From contig NZ_CP013380.1 of assembly GCF_001513745.1 (NCBI RefSeq), forward strand, positions 2,232,001 through 2,296,000: a DNA stretch of 64,000 nt, written 5' to 3'. This DNA comes from Burkholderia humptydooensis. GTDB taxonomy: Bacteria; Pseudomonadota; Gammaproteobacteria; Burkholderiales; Burkholderiaceae. A program made the position numbers and the translations under genes. Positions 27,000 to 35,934 of the stretch are shown one piece after another (the stretch's first letter is position 1; each line of letters starts with the position of its first letter). The notes beneath the pieces are model-generated. The model saw only the letters and a program-made list of their open reading frames with translations. It did not search any database and had not been told where the DNA came from.

Positions 27000-27158
27000 C
27001 TCGTTGCTTCGGGCCGTCGGGGCGGGCGGCCGCAGGTTGCGTGTCGCGCGATTGCGTGTCGCGCGCCTCGATCGCGCACGCGCTCGCATCACGCGCGAAT
27101 GCGGGCCGCATGCGGCGTGCAGGCGGCCCGCGCGGGTTCAGCGGGCTCGGCGCTGCGT

Positions 27159-27974
27159 TCAGCGCTTGTCGCCGATCCGGAAGATCCGCGCGAGCGGCGT
27201 CTTCGTGTTCGGCCCGAACCATGCATCGTAGATCCGGCCCGCGCGGCCGTTCGCTTCGAGATTCGTCAGCGTATCGTTGACGAACGCGACGAGCCGCGTC
27301 TCGCCCTTCGGCACGCCGACGCCCATGTAATCGTTCGAGATCGAAAACGCGGGCACTTCGTAGTTCTGCTTGTCCGGCACGTTCGCGAGCAGGCCGATCA
27401 GCTTCGGGCCGTCCTGCGTGATCGCCTGCACGTTGCCCGCGCGCAGCGCGGCGAACGCGAACGGCGTGTCGTCGTACGCGACGATCGTCGCCTTCGGGAA
27501 TTTCTCGCGCAGCGTGACTTCGTTCGTCGTGCCCTTGTCGGCGCCGATGCGCAGGCCGTTCAGTTGGTCGGCCGATTTCAGCACGCCCTTCTTCGCGAGG
27601 AACTGCTGGCCGGACGCGAAATACGGAATGCTGAAGTCGATCTGCTTCGCGCGCTCGTCGGTGATCGTGAAGTTCGCCAGCACGAGATCGACCTTGCCCG
27701 AGGTCAGGAACGGAATGCGGTTCGCGGGATTGGTGGGCTGCAGCTTCAGCCTGACGCCGAGCCTGTCGGCGAGCGCCTGCGCATAGTCGACGTCGAGGCC
27801 GACGATCCGGTTCGTCTTCCGATCGACGAAGCCGAATGGCGGATTGCTGTCGAACGTCGCGACGCGCAGCACGCCGGACTTCTTGATGTCGTCGAGGCGG
27901 TCCGCGTGCGCGGCCGCATGCGCGGCGACGAGCGACAGACCGATGAGCCAGGTAGCGAATGGCTTGAGTTTCAT
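27159..27974 (-). CDS. Periplasmic amino-acid-binding protein
   Basis: 271 residues, SBP family 3. Signal peptide (LIGLSLVAAHAAAHA) then RLDDIKKSGVLRVATFDSNPPFGFVD. The ligand-site features GLDVDYAQALADRLG and DLVLANFTITDERAKQIDFS suit glutamate/aspartate or related amino acids; the ligand cannot be decided. It is the first gene of a three-gene set (binding protein and two permeases) that has no ATPase gene in this window, so an ATPase from elsewhere must serve it. Confidence 0.9.
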   Translation of the reverse strand: MKLKPFATWLIGLSLVAAHAAAHADRLDDIKKSGVLRVATFDSNPPFGFVDRKTNRIVGLDVDYAQALADRLGVRLKLQPTNPANRIPFLTSGKVDLVLANFTITDERAKQIDFSIPYFASGQQFLAKKGVLKSADQLNGLRIGADKGTTNEVTLREKFPKATIVAYDDTPFAFAALRAGNVQAITQDGPKLIGLLANVPDKQNYEVPAFSISNDYMGVGVPKGETRLVAFVNDTLTNLEANGRAGRIYDAWFGPNTKTPLARIFRIGDKR

Positions 27975-28026
27975 TGGTGCGTTTCTCTTGTTCTAGGTGA
28001 CGCCGGCGCGTCCGGCTGATGAGCGA

Positions 28027-28047
28027 CGCGGCGCGCGATGCGCCGCG
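28027..28047 (-). terminator. Possible terminator of the Tad operon
   Basis: CGCGGCGC (28027-28034), loop of 5 nt, GCGCCGCG (28040-28047). An 8-bp perfect GC stem lies about 165 nt beyond the tadG stop and close to the start of the amino-acid binding protein gene. No T-run, so its role is uncertain. Confidence 0.3.
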
Positions 28048-28212
28048 AATTCGTCACCGTATCAGTGCATGCACCGTTTTCGAACCAAGAAATGCTGCTG
28101 AACTCAGCAGTTTTCATGCTATCGCGTGCGCGGGCGGCGTGCGATGCGGCGCGGCGCGTTCGCGTCGGCGCGCGCCGCGATCATGCGCGTGGCCGCAGGC
28201 GTGCGTCCGCGC

Positions 28213-29244
28213 TCAATACGCGAGACGCGGCGCGACGTACGCGCCGTACGCGGGCCCGACGCCGCCCGCGCTCGCGGGAATCCGGTAACCGCCGACGAAG
28301 TGGCCGGTGATCGCCTTGATGTTCGCGCCGTTGGACGCGTCGATATGAAACGCGGCGAACGCGACGACCGGCACATAGGTCTTGCTGCTGATCTGCGTGG
28401 CGACCGGCACGACGACCGTCACGCCGACCGGCACGTCGTAGTAGATCGCAGTCTTCATGCCGGGCTCGATCCAGATGCTGTCGCCGATCGAGAGCGGCGT
28501 CGGGTTGCCGTTCGCGATCAGTCCGCGCACGGTCGGCACGTCGTTCGCGTTGACGAGAAACGTCGTCCACTGGCCGGCATAGCATGTGCCGCCGTAAGTC
28601 TGGCCGTTGCCGACCTGGAACTCGTAGGGCGCGCCCGTCGCCGGATCGACGCGCGGCGCGCCCGCCTGCGCGTCCCAGTACTGGTCGAGCACGCATTGAT
28701 CGATGACCATCGGAAAAAGCCCGCCCGCGCCGAGCGTCGACGGCGCGGCGGCAACCGCGACCGCCGTCGCCGCCGCGGGCGCGCCGACGAGGCCGAGGAA
28801 GCCGCCCATCAGCAGCGCAAGCGGCCCGCCGTTGCGGTTCGTCGCGCGCGTGACGGTTGCCTGCACGGCCGGCACGTCGTATGCGCCGGGCACGAGCGTC
28901 GTCGGCTCGAGGCCGGCGGGCGCGCCCGTCACGTTCCAGTAGCCCGTCTGCACCGTGCCGCTCGACAGCGTCGCGCCGTCGGCCGCGTTCAGCGACAGCG
29001 CGGCGCTTGCCGCGCTCGCGGCCGCCGCCCACACGGGCGCGCCCGGGCTCGACTCGAGCGACGCGGCGCCGGCGAGCGCGGCGGCATCCGCCGCGTTCTG
29101 CAGTTCGTTGCGCGCGGTGGCGACGTGCGGCAAGTCGATCGCGAACGCGCCGAAGAGCAGCAGCACCGGCAGGAACAGCAGGAACCACAGCACGACGGAG
29201 CCGCGCTCACGGCGGCGCGCGGCGGCGGCGCGACGCTCATTCAT
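28213..29244 (-). CDS. tadG: TadG-like pilus-assembly protein
   Basis: 343 residues. It starts with basic residues, then GSVVLWFLLFLPVLLLFGAF, the N-terminal membrane segment of TadG-type pseudopilin-like proteins, followed by LQNAADAAALAGAASL, a near-invariant sequence of this family. The rest is a large periplasmic domain without recognised motifs. Its ATG overlaps the tadE stop by 8 nt. It is the last gene of the Tad island. Confidence 0.88.
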   Translation of the reverse strand: MNERRAAAARRRERGSVVLWFLLFLPVLLLFGAFAIDLPHVATARNELQNAADAAALAGAASLESSPGAPVWAAAASAASAALSLNAADGATLSSGTVQTGYWNVTGAPAGLEPTTLVPGAYDVPAVQATVTRATNRNGGPLALLMGGFLGLVGAPAAATAVAVAAAPSTLGAGGLFPMVIDQCVLDQYWDAQAGAPRVDPATGAPYEFQVGNGQTYGGTCYAGQWTTFLVNANDVPTVRGLIANGNPTPLSIGDSIWIEPGMKTAIYYDVPVGVTVVVPVATQISSKTYVPVVAFAAFHIDASNGANIKAITGHFVGGYRIPASAGGVGPAYGAYVAPRLAY

Positions 29245-29665
29245 AGTTCATCACCGTCACGGCCGTCAGCGTGATCGGGCCCGTCAGCGCGCTCAGCGCG
29301 GAGCCGAGCACGAGGCCCTGATACGTGTAGCTGACGGTCACTTTCAACGGGCTGCCGGGCGACGTGCCGGCCGACTGGTCGACGTTGACGACGGGCGCGC
29401 CGACCGTGCCGCCGCTCACGAGGCTGCCCTGCGCGTACGACAGCGCAACGTTCGCGATGTCGGTCGCGGCCAGTTGCGGCACGCGCACGACGACGCCCGC
29501 GCGCGCGGCCTCTCGGCTCGCGTTGGTGATCACCGCCTTGTCGCAGAGCAGCAGGCTCGTGTCGACGATGCCGAACAGCACGAGCATCATGAACGGAAAC
29601 ACGAGCACGAATTCGAGCGACACCACGCCGCGCTCGTCGCGCACCAGCCGGGAGACGCGTTTCAT
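29237..29665 (-). CDS. tadE: TadE-like pseudopilin
   Basis: 142 residues. N-terminus RDERGVVSLEFVLVFPFMML has the prepilin-like G/xxxxEF arrangement typical of TadE, which is processed by the Tad prepilin peptidase. ASREAARAGVVV is the second family motif. Its ATG overlaps the tadD stop (ATGA), and its end overlaps tadG. Minor component of the Flp pilus machinery. Confidence 0.9.
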   Translation of the reverse strand: MKRVSRLVRDERGVVSLEFVLVFPFMMLVLFGIVDTSLLLCDKAVITNASREAARAGVVVRVPQLAATDIANVALSYAQGSLVSGGTVGAPVVNVDQSAGTSPGSPLKVTVSYTYQGLVLGSALSALTGPITLTAVTVMNYE

Positions 29666-30708
29666 TTGACAATCTCCGCGCGCACGGGCGCGGGGCCGGC
29701 GCCGGCGGTCGCGCCCGCTGCCGCCGCTGCATGCGCCGCGTTCGCCTTGCCTGCCGCACTCGTCACATTCGGCGCGCCGCCCGGACTGCCCGCCCCCGCC
29801 GCCCTTCGCTCGCGCACGTTCCGGTAGAAACGCAGGTTGTCCTCCGCCGACGCCGCCGGCAGATCGTGAATGAGGATGCGCTTCGCGGCATCGTCGTTGC
29901 CGAGCATCCCGTATGCGAGCGCAAGGTCCTCGCGCGCCTGCGCCGGCGCGTTCGACAGCCCCGCGACGTCGAGCAGCACGTTCGCGCCCTCGCGCGCGCG
30001 ATTCGCGAGCACGAGCGACAGGCCGAGATCGGTCGTGAGCGCGTGCGCGTCCGGATGGCGCGCGAGCGCCGCGCGATACACGCTCTGCGCGTCGTCGTGC
30101 CGCCCGAGCAGATCCAGCACCGTGCCAAGGCCGGCCGCCGCCGCGATGTTCTCCGGATGCGCGGCGTTCAGCTTCGCGTAACGCGCGAGCGCGTCGTCGA
30201 GATGCCGCTCGCGCAGCGCGACGCGCGCGAGGCCCAACTGCGCGCGCGGATCGTCCGGCGCGGCGGTCGCCGCCTGCACATACAAGACACCCGCGCGCGC
30301 AAGTTCGCCCGTCTGGTACATCGCATCGCCGAGCCCGACCTGCGCGGGCAGCGACCGCGGGTCGGCCTTCAGCGCGCGCTCGAAGAGCGTCGCCGCGAGC
30401 TCCGCGTTGCCGGCCGCGAGCGCGCTCTCGGCGACGGTCAGATCGCTGTCGCCGACCGTGCCGCGCTGCGACAGCACTGGCCGCGGCTGAAACGCGCCGT
30501 GGCTCGCGCAGCCCGTGAGCAGCGCGACGAACGACAGGGAGAACAGCAAGGAGAACAACGGGGAGAACAACGGGGAGAACACCCGCGCGGCCGGCGTCGC
30601 GCGGCGCAGGCGCCCCACGCGCCCTGCCCGCCCTGCATGCCCCTCGCGGCCGATGCGCCGCGCCGTGCATGCGCGATCGCATGCGTCGTCGAAATGTGGC
30701 TCGTTCAT
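29662..30708 (-). CDS. tadD: TadD-like TPR lipoprotein
   Basis: 348 residues. A long N-terminal extension of about 45 residues precedes an unusual hydrophobic stretch made of FSPL/FSLL repeats and the lipobox LLTGC. The mature part is a chain of tetratricopeptide repeats (for example AELAATLFERALKADPRSLPAQVGLGDAMYQTGELARAG). TadD is an outer-membrane pilotin-like factor for Flp pilus assembly. The start and stop overlap tadC and tadE by 4 nt each. The C-terminal 45 residues are Ala/Gly-rich and probably disordered. Confidence 0.88.
   Translation of the reverse strand: MNEPHFDDACDRACTARRIGREGHAGRAGRVGRLRRATPAARVFSPLFSPLFSLLFSLSFVALLTGCASHGAFQPRPVLSQRGTVGDSDLTVAESALAAGNAELAATLFERALKADPRSLPAQVGLGDAMYQTGELARAGVLYVQAATAAPDDPRAQLGLARVALRERHLDDALARYAKLNAAHPENIAAAAGLGTVLDLLGRHDDAQSVYRAALARHPDAHALTTDLGLSLVLANRAREGANVLLDVAGLSNAPAQAREDLALAYGMLGNDDAAKRILIHDLPAASAEDNLRFYRNVRERRAAGAGSPGGAPNVTSAAGKANAAHAAAAAGATAGAGPAPVRAEIVK
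30538..30583. repeat. 12-bp tandem repeats coding for the TadD signal sequence
   Basis: Units GGAGAACAGCAA, GGAGAACAACGG, GGAGAACAACGG and the partial GGAGAACACC follow one another. On the coding strand they give (FSPL/FSLL)n, the hydrophobic core of the lipoprotein signal. Gain or loss of one unit adds or removes four residues without a frameshift. Confidence 0.8.
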
Positions 30709-31649
30709 TTGTGGAACACCGCTATCAGTCGAATCACCGCCGGCCCCGCCGCGATCAACGCGACGGTCGGCATCACGAACAGCATCATCGGCAGCGTCAT
30801 CTTCGGCGCGAGCTTCGCCGCCTTTTCCTCGAGCGCGATCATCTGCATCGCGCGCTCCGTGCGCGACAGCATCCGCAGCGACTGCGTGATCGGCGTGCCG
30901 TACTGCTGCGACTGGACGAGCGTCGTCACGAGCGCGCGCATCGACGGCAGGCCGATGCGCGCAGCCATCGCGTTGAGCGCGAACGCGGGCTCGCCGCCGA
31001 TCTGCAGCTCGTTCGCGCAGACGGAGAATTCGTCGGCGAGCGGCGGGCAGATCGTCTTCAGCTCGGACGCGACGCGCCGGATCGCGACCGAGAGGCTGTT
31101 GCCCGCGTTCGTGCAGATGACGAGCAGATCGAGCGCGTCGGGCAGGTACGCGGCGATCGTCTTCTGGCGGCGCGCGACCGCGAAGCCGAGCGCGTGCTCG
31201 GGCAGCATCATGCCGATCACGAACGCGCCCGCCATCATCAGCACGCGCAGCACGACATAATCGCCGGCGCGCGGCACGTGCGCGCCGACGACGAGCGCGG
31301 CGAGCCCCGCGCACGCGCCGACGACGAGCTTGAGCCCCACCATCACCGACACCGCGTGGCACTCGCGAAAGCCCGCGCTCGCGAGCCGCGCGGCGAGCTT
31401 CATCCGCTGCGTCGCGTCGACGACGGGCACCCGCTCGCCGAGCGACGCCACCCGCTGCGCGACGCGCCGCGGCACGCTGCGCGCGCCGTCGTCCACGGGC
31501 GCGTAGACGGCCGCTGCGCGCGCGGCGCTCGCGCGCGCACGCTGCGCGACGCGCCGGCGCGCCGCGACGTCGCGCGCGAGCAGCCACGCAAGCGCCACGA
31601 CAGCGGCGAGCACGAGCATGATGGCGATCGACAGCGCGGCCGGGTTCAT
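30705..31649 (-). CDS. tadC: TadC-like inner-membrane platform protein
   Basis: 314 residues, GspF/TadC fold. N-terminal membrane helix, central cytoplasmic domain with YLPDALDLLVICTNAGNSLSVAI, and two C-terminal hydrophobic segments (MTLPMMLFVMPTVALIAAG). With TadB it forms the membrane base of the pilus motor. Both ends overlap neighbours by 4 nt (ATGA). Confidence 0.92.
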   Translation of the reverse strand: MNPAALSIAIMLVLAAVVALAWLLARDVAARRRVAQRARASAARAAAVYAPVDDGARSVPRRVAQRVASLGERVPVVDATQRMKLAARLASAGFRECHAVSVMVGLKLVVGACAGLAALVVGAHVPRAGDYVVLRVLMMAGAFVIGMMLPEHALGFAVARRQKTIAAYLPDALDLLVICTNAGNSLSVAIRRVASELKTICPPLADEFSVCANELQIGGEPAFALNAMAARIGLPSMRALVTTLVQSQQYGTPITQSLRMLSRTERAMQMIALEEKAAKLAPKMTLPMMLFVMPTVALIAAGPAVIRLIAVFHK

Positions 31650-32632
31650 CGCGACGTGTCCAGGTTGGCGATCTTGCGAATCATCGCGAGGCCGATCGTG
31701 AGCAGCACCGCGGCGAGGATCAGCATCTTGTGCCCCGCGCGCGTGCGGAACAGCAGGTCGATGTACGGCCGGTTCACGACGAACAGGAACGCGGCGATCG
31801 CGAACGGCACGGCCGCGATGATCTTGCTCGCGATGCGCCCTTCCGCCGTCAGCGCGCGCGTCTTCATCCGGATGTCGCGACGCGTGCGGATGATGCCCGA
31901 GAGGTTCTCGAGCGTCTCCGTCAGATTGCCGCCCGTCTCGCGCTGCAACACGAGGCACACGCCGAAGAACGAGAAATCGGCGAGCTGCAGGCGCTCGGCC
32001 TGCTGCTCGAGCACGTCCTTCAGGTCCGCGCCGACGCGCAGCGCATCGCCCATCGCGCGAAACGTCGCGCGCACGGGCTCCTCGCTTTCGCGGCCCGCGG
32101 TGCCGATCGCCTGTGCGACGGGGATGCCCGCGCGCACCGCGCGGATGATCAGATCGAGCGCGTCCGGGAACACGCCGAGAAAGCGTTGCTTGAAGCGCGC
32201 GATCAGAATCCGGTAGACGGCGCGCGCCGCGCCGGCCGCAAGCGCCGCCGCGAGCGCGATCCGCAGCCACGGCGCGACGCCCGCGAACGACGCGCCGACG
32301 AAGCCCGCGAGCGCCGCGAGCGCGGAGGCGAACGCGATCGCGCGCGCGCCGCCCGCGCCCGCCGCCGTGCGCACGCGCTCGCCGCGCGCGCGCAGCCATG
32401 CGCGCAGCGCGCCGTCTTCGCCTTCGCCGTGCGGGCGGGTGAACAATTGCTGGCCGACGCGCGACGCGCGCGCGGGCGGCGCGCTGCGTCCCGCGGCGCG
32501 CAGCGCGCCGACGCGCGCCCGCACGCGCGCGGCGGGCCGCCGACGCGCGAGATCGTGCAGCGCGCGCACGACGAAGCCCGCGACGACGATCGCGAAGAAC
32601 GCGCCGACGGCAACGACGTCCGCGGCGCTCAC
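31646..32632 (-). CDS. tadB: TadB-like inner-membrane platform protein
   Basis: 328 residues from a GTG start at 32632 that overlaps the tadA stop (GTGA). GspF-type domain: FPDALDLIIRAVRAGIPVAQAI, then LADFSFFGVCLVLQRETGGNLTETL and RMKTRALTAEGRIASKIIAAVP. No ATG fits the overlap, and all other Tad junctions here share the same architecture, which supports the GTG start. It pairs with TadC. Confidence 0.91.
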   Translation of the reverse strand: MSAADVVAVGAFFAIVVAGFVVRALHDLARRRPAARVRARVGALRAAGRSAPPARASRVGQQLFTRPHGEGEDGALRAWLRARGERVRTAAGAGGARAIAFASALAALAGFVGASFAGVAPWLRIALAAALAAGAARAVYRILIARFKQRFLGVFPDALDLIIRAVRAGIPVAQAIGTAGRESEEPVRATFRAMGDALRVGADLKDVLEQQAERLQLADFSFFGVCLVLQRETGGNLTETLENLSGIIRTRRDIRMKTRALTAEGRIASKIIAAVPFAIAAFLFVVNRPYIDLLFRTRAGHKMLILAAVLLTIGLAMIRKIANLDTSR

Positions 32633-34242
32633 GGCTGCAACGCGCCGAGCAGCGCGCCCTCGAGGCCGTAATACGCGGCGCGCTGCGCGAACGCCGGCCG
32701 CAGCGAAGACGATTCGAACATCCCGTGCACCTGCTCCTGGAACGCGCTCGCGTCGTAGCGGAACGCGAACAGATCCTGCGTGATCACGACGTCGCCCTCC
32801 ATGCCCGCGATCTCGGTCACGCGCGTGACGCGCCGCACGCCGTCGCGCATCCGCTCGATCTGCAGGATCATGTGCACCGCGCTCGCGATCTGCCGGCGGA
32901 TCGACACGAGCGGCAGGTTGCCGTTGGCCATCATCACCATGCTCTCGAGGCGCGTGATCGCATCGCGCGGCGTGTTCGCGTGGATCGTCGTCATCGAGCC
33001 GTCGTGCCCGGTGTTCATCGCCTGCAGCACGTCGAACGCCTCCGGGCCGCGCGTCTCGCCGAGGATGATCCGGTCGGGGCGCATGCGCAGCGCGTTGCGC
33101 ACGAGATCGCGCTGCGACACGCCGCCCAGCCCCTCGCTGTTCTCCGGACGGGTCTCGAGGCTCACCACGTGCGGCTGCTGCAGTTGCAGCTCGGCCGCGT
33201 CCTCGATCGTCACGACGCGCTCGTGCGAATCGATGAAGTGCGACAGCGCGTTCAGCAGCGTCGTCTTGCCGGAGCCCGTGCCGCCCGAGATCACGATGTT
33301 CAGCCGGCACGCGCTCGCGATCTTCAGCACCTCGACCATCGCCTGCGACAGGTTGCCCTGCTGCGCCATCCGCGCGAGCGTGATGTTGCGCTTCGCGAAC
33401 TTGCGGATCGAGATCGACGCGCCGCGGATCGCGATCGGCGGCAGCACGACGTTCACGCGGCTGCCGTCCGCGAGCCGCGCGTCGACCATCGGGCTGCTCT
33501 CGTCGACGCGCCGCCCGACCGCCGCCGCGATCCGCTGCGCGACGTTGATCACGTGCGCGTTGTCGCGGAACTTCAGCGGCGTGAGCTCGAGCTTGCCCGC
33601 GCGCTCGACGTACACCTGGTCGGGGCCGTTGACGAGGATGTCGGTCACGCGCTCGTCCGCGAGGAGCGGCTCGATCGGGCCGACGCCGAACATGTCGTTG
33701 AGGATCTCGTCGACGATGAGCGCCTGCTCGGCGAGCGTCACCGTCAGGCGCTCGCGCGCGATCATGTCGGCGGCCGTCTGCTCGATGCCTTCGCGCACCT
33801 CGGCGCGCGACATCATCAGCGCGGCCGACATGTTCATCGACGAGAACACGACCGCGCGGATCGTCCTGAACGTCTCCGAGCGGATCAGCGCCTCGTGGTG
33901 GTCTTGCGCGTGGCCGGAGCCGTCAGGGTCGTTTCGATCGTCGTGATTGTCGCGATTGTCCCGAGCGTCGCGATCGTCCCGAGCGTCGCGCGGCGCGCGC
34001 GGATGGCCGTCGGGTGCGCCGCTTTCCCGCCGGGCGCCCGCGGGCGGATTCGCGCGCGAGGCGTCCGCCGGATCGCGCGCGCGCGACGCGCCGCCCGCAT
34101 TGGGCGCATCGGGCGCATCGGGCGCCGACGCGTGGCCAACGGCGGGCGTCGCGCCCGGCAACGCGGCGTCGTTCGCGAACTCGCGCACGCCGACGTCGGC
34201 GCCGGGCGCGAACGAAGACGACGGGCGGCGGCCGAACATCAT
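32629..34242 (-). CDS. tadA: Tad secretion ATPase TadA/CpaF
   Basis: 537 residues. The C-terminal 420 are a type II/IV secretion ATPase: Walker A SGGTGSGKTTLL, Asp box TIEDAAELQLQQPHVV, Walker B RPDRIILGETRGPEAFD and His box GHDGSMTTIHANTP. The N-terminal 115 residues are a low-complexity linker rich in Asp, Arg, Pro and Gly, coded by short tandem repeats. It is the motor that extrudes the Flp pilin. The first of two adjacent ATGs (34242) overlaps the tadZ stop. Confidence 0.94.
   Translation of the reverse strand: MMFGRRPSSSFAPGADVGVREFANDAALPGATPAVGHASAPDAPDAPNAGGASRARDPADASRANPPAGARRESGAPDGHPRAPRDARDDRDARDNRDNHDDRNDPDGSGHAQDHHEALIRSETFRTIRAVVFSSMNMSAALMMSRAEVREGIEQTAADMIARERLTVTLAEQALIVDEILNDMFGVGPIEPLLADERVTDILVNGPDQVYVERAGKLELTPLKFRDNAHVINVAQRIAAAVGRRVDESSPMVDARLADGSRVNVVLPPIAIRGASISIRKFAKRNITLARMAQQGNLSQAMVEVLKIASACRLNIVISGGTGSGKTTLLNALSHFIDSHERVVTIEDAAELQLQQPHVVSLETRPENSEGLGGVSQRDLVRNALRMRPDRIILGETRGPEAFDVLQAMNTGHDGSMTTIHANTPRDAITRLESMVMMANGNLPLVSIRRQIASAVHMILQIERMRDGVRRVTRVTEIAGMEGDVVITQDLFAFRYDASAFQEQVHGMFESSSLRPAFAQRAAYYGLEGALLGALQP
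33954..34126. repeat. Short tandem repeats in the TadA linker
   Basis: Two 18-bp units, GATTGTCCCGAGCGTCGC and GATCGTCCCGAGCGTCGC, are tandem at 33954-33971 and 33972-33989. A 9-bp GGGCGCATC-type repeat lies near 34098-34126. They encode Asp/Arg-rich and Ala/Pro/Asp-rich linker sequence. All unit lengths are multiples of three. Confidence 0.65.
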
Positions 34243-35471
34243 TGCGCGCCCCGCGCGCCGGCAAGCCGCGCGTACCACGGCCGGCGCGGCGCGCTCGCCG
34301 CGTCGGCACCCGTCAGCCCTTGCGCGAGCGCGGCGATGCCGGCCGCGAAGCCGCCGCGCGGCGCGTCGAGCGCCGCGCCGAGATTCTCGGCGACGGCGAG
34401 CGTGAGCGGCTCGTACGGCAGCTCGAGCGCCGACGCACGCCCGACCGCGCGCGCGAAGTCGGCCGGCTCGACGCGGCCGCGCACCGGCTGCTGCGCGTTG
34501 TTGAGGATCAGCGACACGTGCGCGTCGCCGTCGAGCGTCTCCGCATGATGCAGCAGCCGCGCCACCTCGCGCGCCGCATGCACCGAGCGGTCGGCGACGA
34601 TGTAGACGCTCGCGCACGCGGCGAGCGCTTCGTCGGCGAGCCGGCCCGCGCGCTCGGGCAGATCGAGCAGCACGTAATGGAACTGATGCCGGAGCGCGCC
34701 GACGAGCCCCGCCACCGCGCCCGCGCGCAACGGCGCCTCGCTGTCGTACGGCAGCTCGGCCGACAGCACCGAGAGCCGGTCGCTCTGCGCGACCATCGCG
34801 TGCTTGATCAACTGCGCGTCGAGCCGCTGCGGATTCTGCAGCAGCTCGACGAGCCCCTGATTGCTCACGACGCCGAGCATCGAGCACGCCGCGCCGCCGT
34901 GGCAATCGAAATCGACATACGCGACGCGGCGGCGGACGCGGTCCGCGAGATGGCGCGCGAGCGCGACCGCGATGCTCGTCACGCCGACGCCGCCGCGCGC
35001 GCCGACGAAGCCGATCGCCTTGCCGGTGCGCGCGGCCGCGCCCGGATCGGCCGCGGACAGCGCGCGGTGCACGAGCTCGACGGTCAGCGGCTTGACGAGA
35101 TAGTCGCGCACGCCGATGCGCAGCATGTTGCGGAACAGGCCGACGTCGTTCTGCTCGCCGATCACGATCACGTTCACCGACGGATCGCAGACGTCGGCGA
35201 GCCGCGCGAGATCGGACAGCGGCATCGCCGCGCCCGACACGTCGACGAGCAGATGCTGCGGCCCGTGCGGCAGATCGCGCATCAGCGCGATCGCGTCGTC
35301 GATCGCGCCGCGCGCGACGTGCGCGCCCGTCATCGCCTGATCGACGATCAGGTTGCGGATCGCTTCGTCGCTCGCCGTGTCGGCAACGATCGCGATCAGG
35401 CGCGCGCCGCCCGCCGCCTCGCGCAGGTCCTTCGCGCGCCGCGCGCCGCCCATCAGATCGAGTGCTCCCAT
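34239..35471 (-). CDS. tadZ: TadZ/CpaE-like localisation ATPase
   Basis: 410 residues. N-terminal receiver-like domain (VNVIVIGEQNDVGLFRNMLRIGVRDYLVKPL) then a ParA/MinD-type P-loop domain. The deviant Walker A reads GARGGVGVTSIAVALARHLA, with Val where MinD/ParA proteins have the second Lys, as in several TadZ proteins that bind but do not efficiently hydrolyse ATP. TadZ places the pilus machine in the cell. Its stop overlaps the tadA start. Confidence 0.9.
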   Translation of the reverse strand: MGALDLMGGARRAKDLREAAGGARLIAIVADTASDEAIRNLIVDQAMTGAHVARGAIDDAIALMRDLPHGPQHLLVDVSGAAMPLSDLARLADVCDPSVNVIVIGEQNDVGLFRNMLRIGVRDYLVKPLTVELVHRALSAADPGAAARTGKAIGFVGARGGVGVTSIAVALARHLADRVRRRVAYVDFDCHGGAACSMLGVVSNQGLVELLQNPQRLDAQLIKHAMVAQSDRLSVLSAELPYDSEAPLRAGAVAGLVGALRHQFHYVLLDLPERAGRLADEALAACASVYIVADRSVHAAREVARLLHHAETLDGDAHVSLILNNAQQPVRGRVEPADFARAVGRASALELPYEPLTLAVAENLGAALDAPRGGFAAGIAALAQGLTGADAASAPRRPWYARLAGARGAQ

Positions 35472-35481
35472 CTCGCCTCCG

Positions 35482-35901
35482 CTAATGCGTGACGGACGTC
35501 GTCGTCGACGTCGGGTTGAGCGGCGTCGTGCGGCCCTCGTCGTAACGGCGCACCGCGCTCGCGCCGAGCGCCGCGTCCGCGCCCGCGTAAGGCAGCGGCG
35601 CGACGAGATCGGCGGGCCGCGCGAGCATCGCCGCGAGATTGCCGTAGGTCGCGCAGCCGAAGCTCACGCCGGGCCGCGCGCGGCCCGCGTCGATCATCTG
35701 CGAGCGCTGCTCGAGCGCCGCGCAGTCGGGCGCGCGCGCGAGCCCCGTGCGCGCGTCGTAGCCGATCACCGACGCATCGGGCATCCCGTACGGCGGATGG
35801 CCGGCCATGCAGCCGCCGAGCGCGGCGAGCGCCGTCCACGCGCACGCGGCCACCGCGCGCGATGCGCGCCGGCGCAGCGTGTGTTCCAATCGAATCGCCA
35901 T
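35482..35901 (-). CDS. CpaD-like pilus-assembly lipoprotein
   Basis: 139 residues with lipobox LGGC near residue 31 and the CpaD-type features FGCATYGNLAAMLARPADL and the C-terminal region RRYDEGRTTPLNP. CpaD/RcpB proteins are associated with the Tad secretin in the outer membrane. It lies between the secretin and tadZ genes, with 33 nt and 10 nt gaps. Confidence 0.85.
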   Translation of the reverse strand: MAIRLEHTLRRRASRAVAACAWTALAALGGCMAGHPPYGMPDASVIGYDARTGLARAPDCAALEQRSQMIDAGRARPGVSFGCATYGNLAAMLARPADLVAPLPYAGADAALGASAVRRYDEGRTTPLNPTSTTTSVTH

Positions 35902-35934
35902 CGCATGCCTCCGTGTTCCTCTTGCCTTCCGTCG

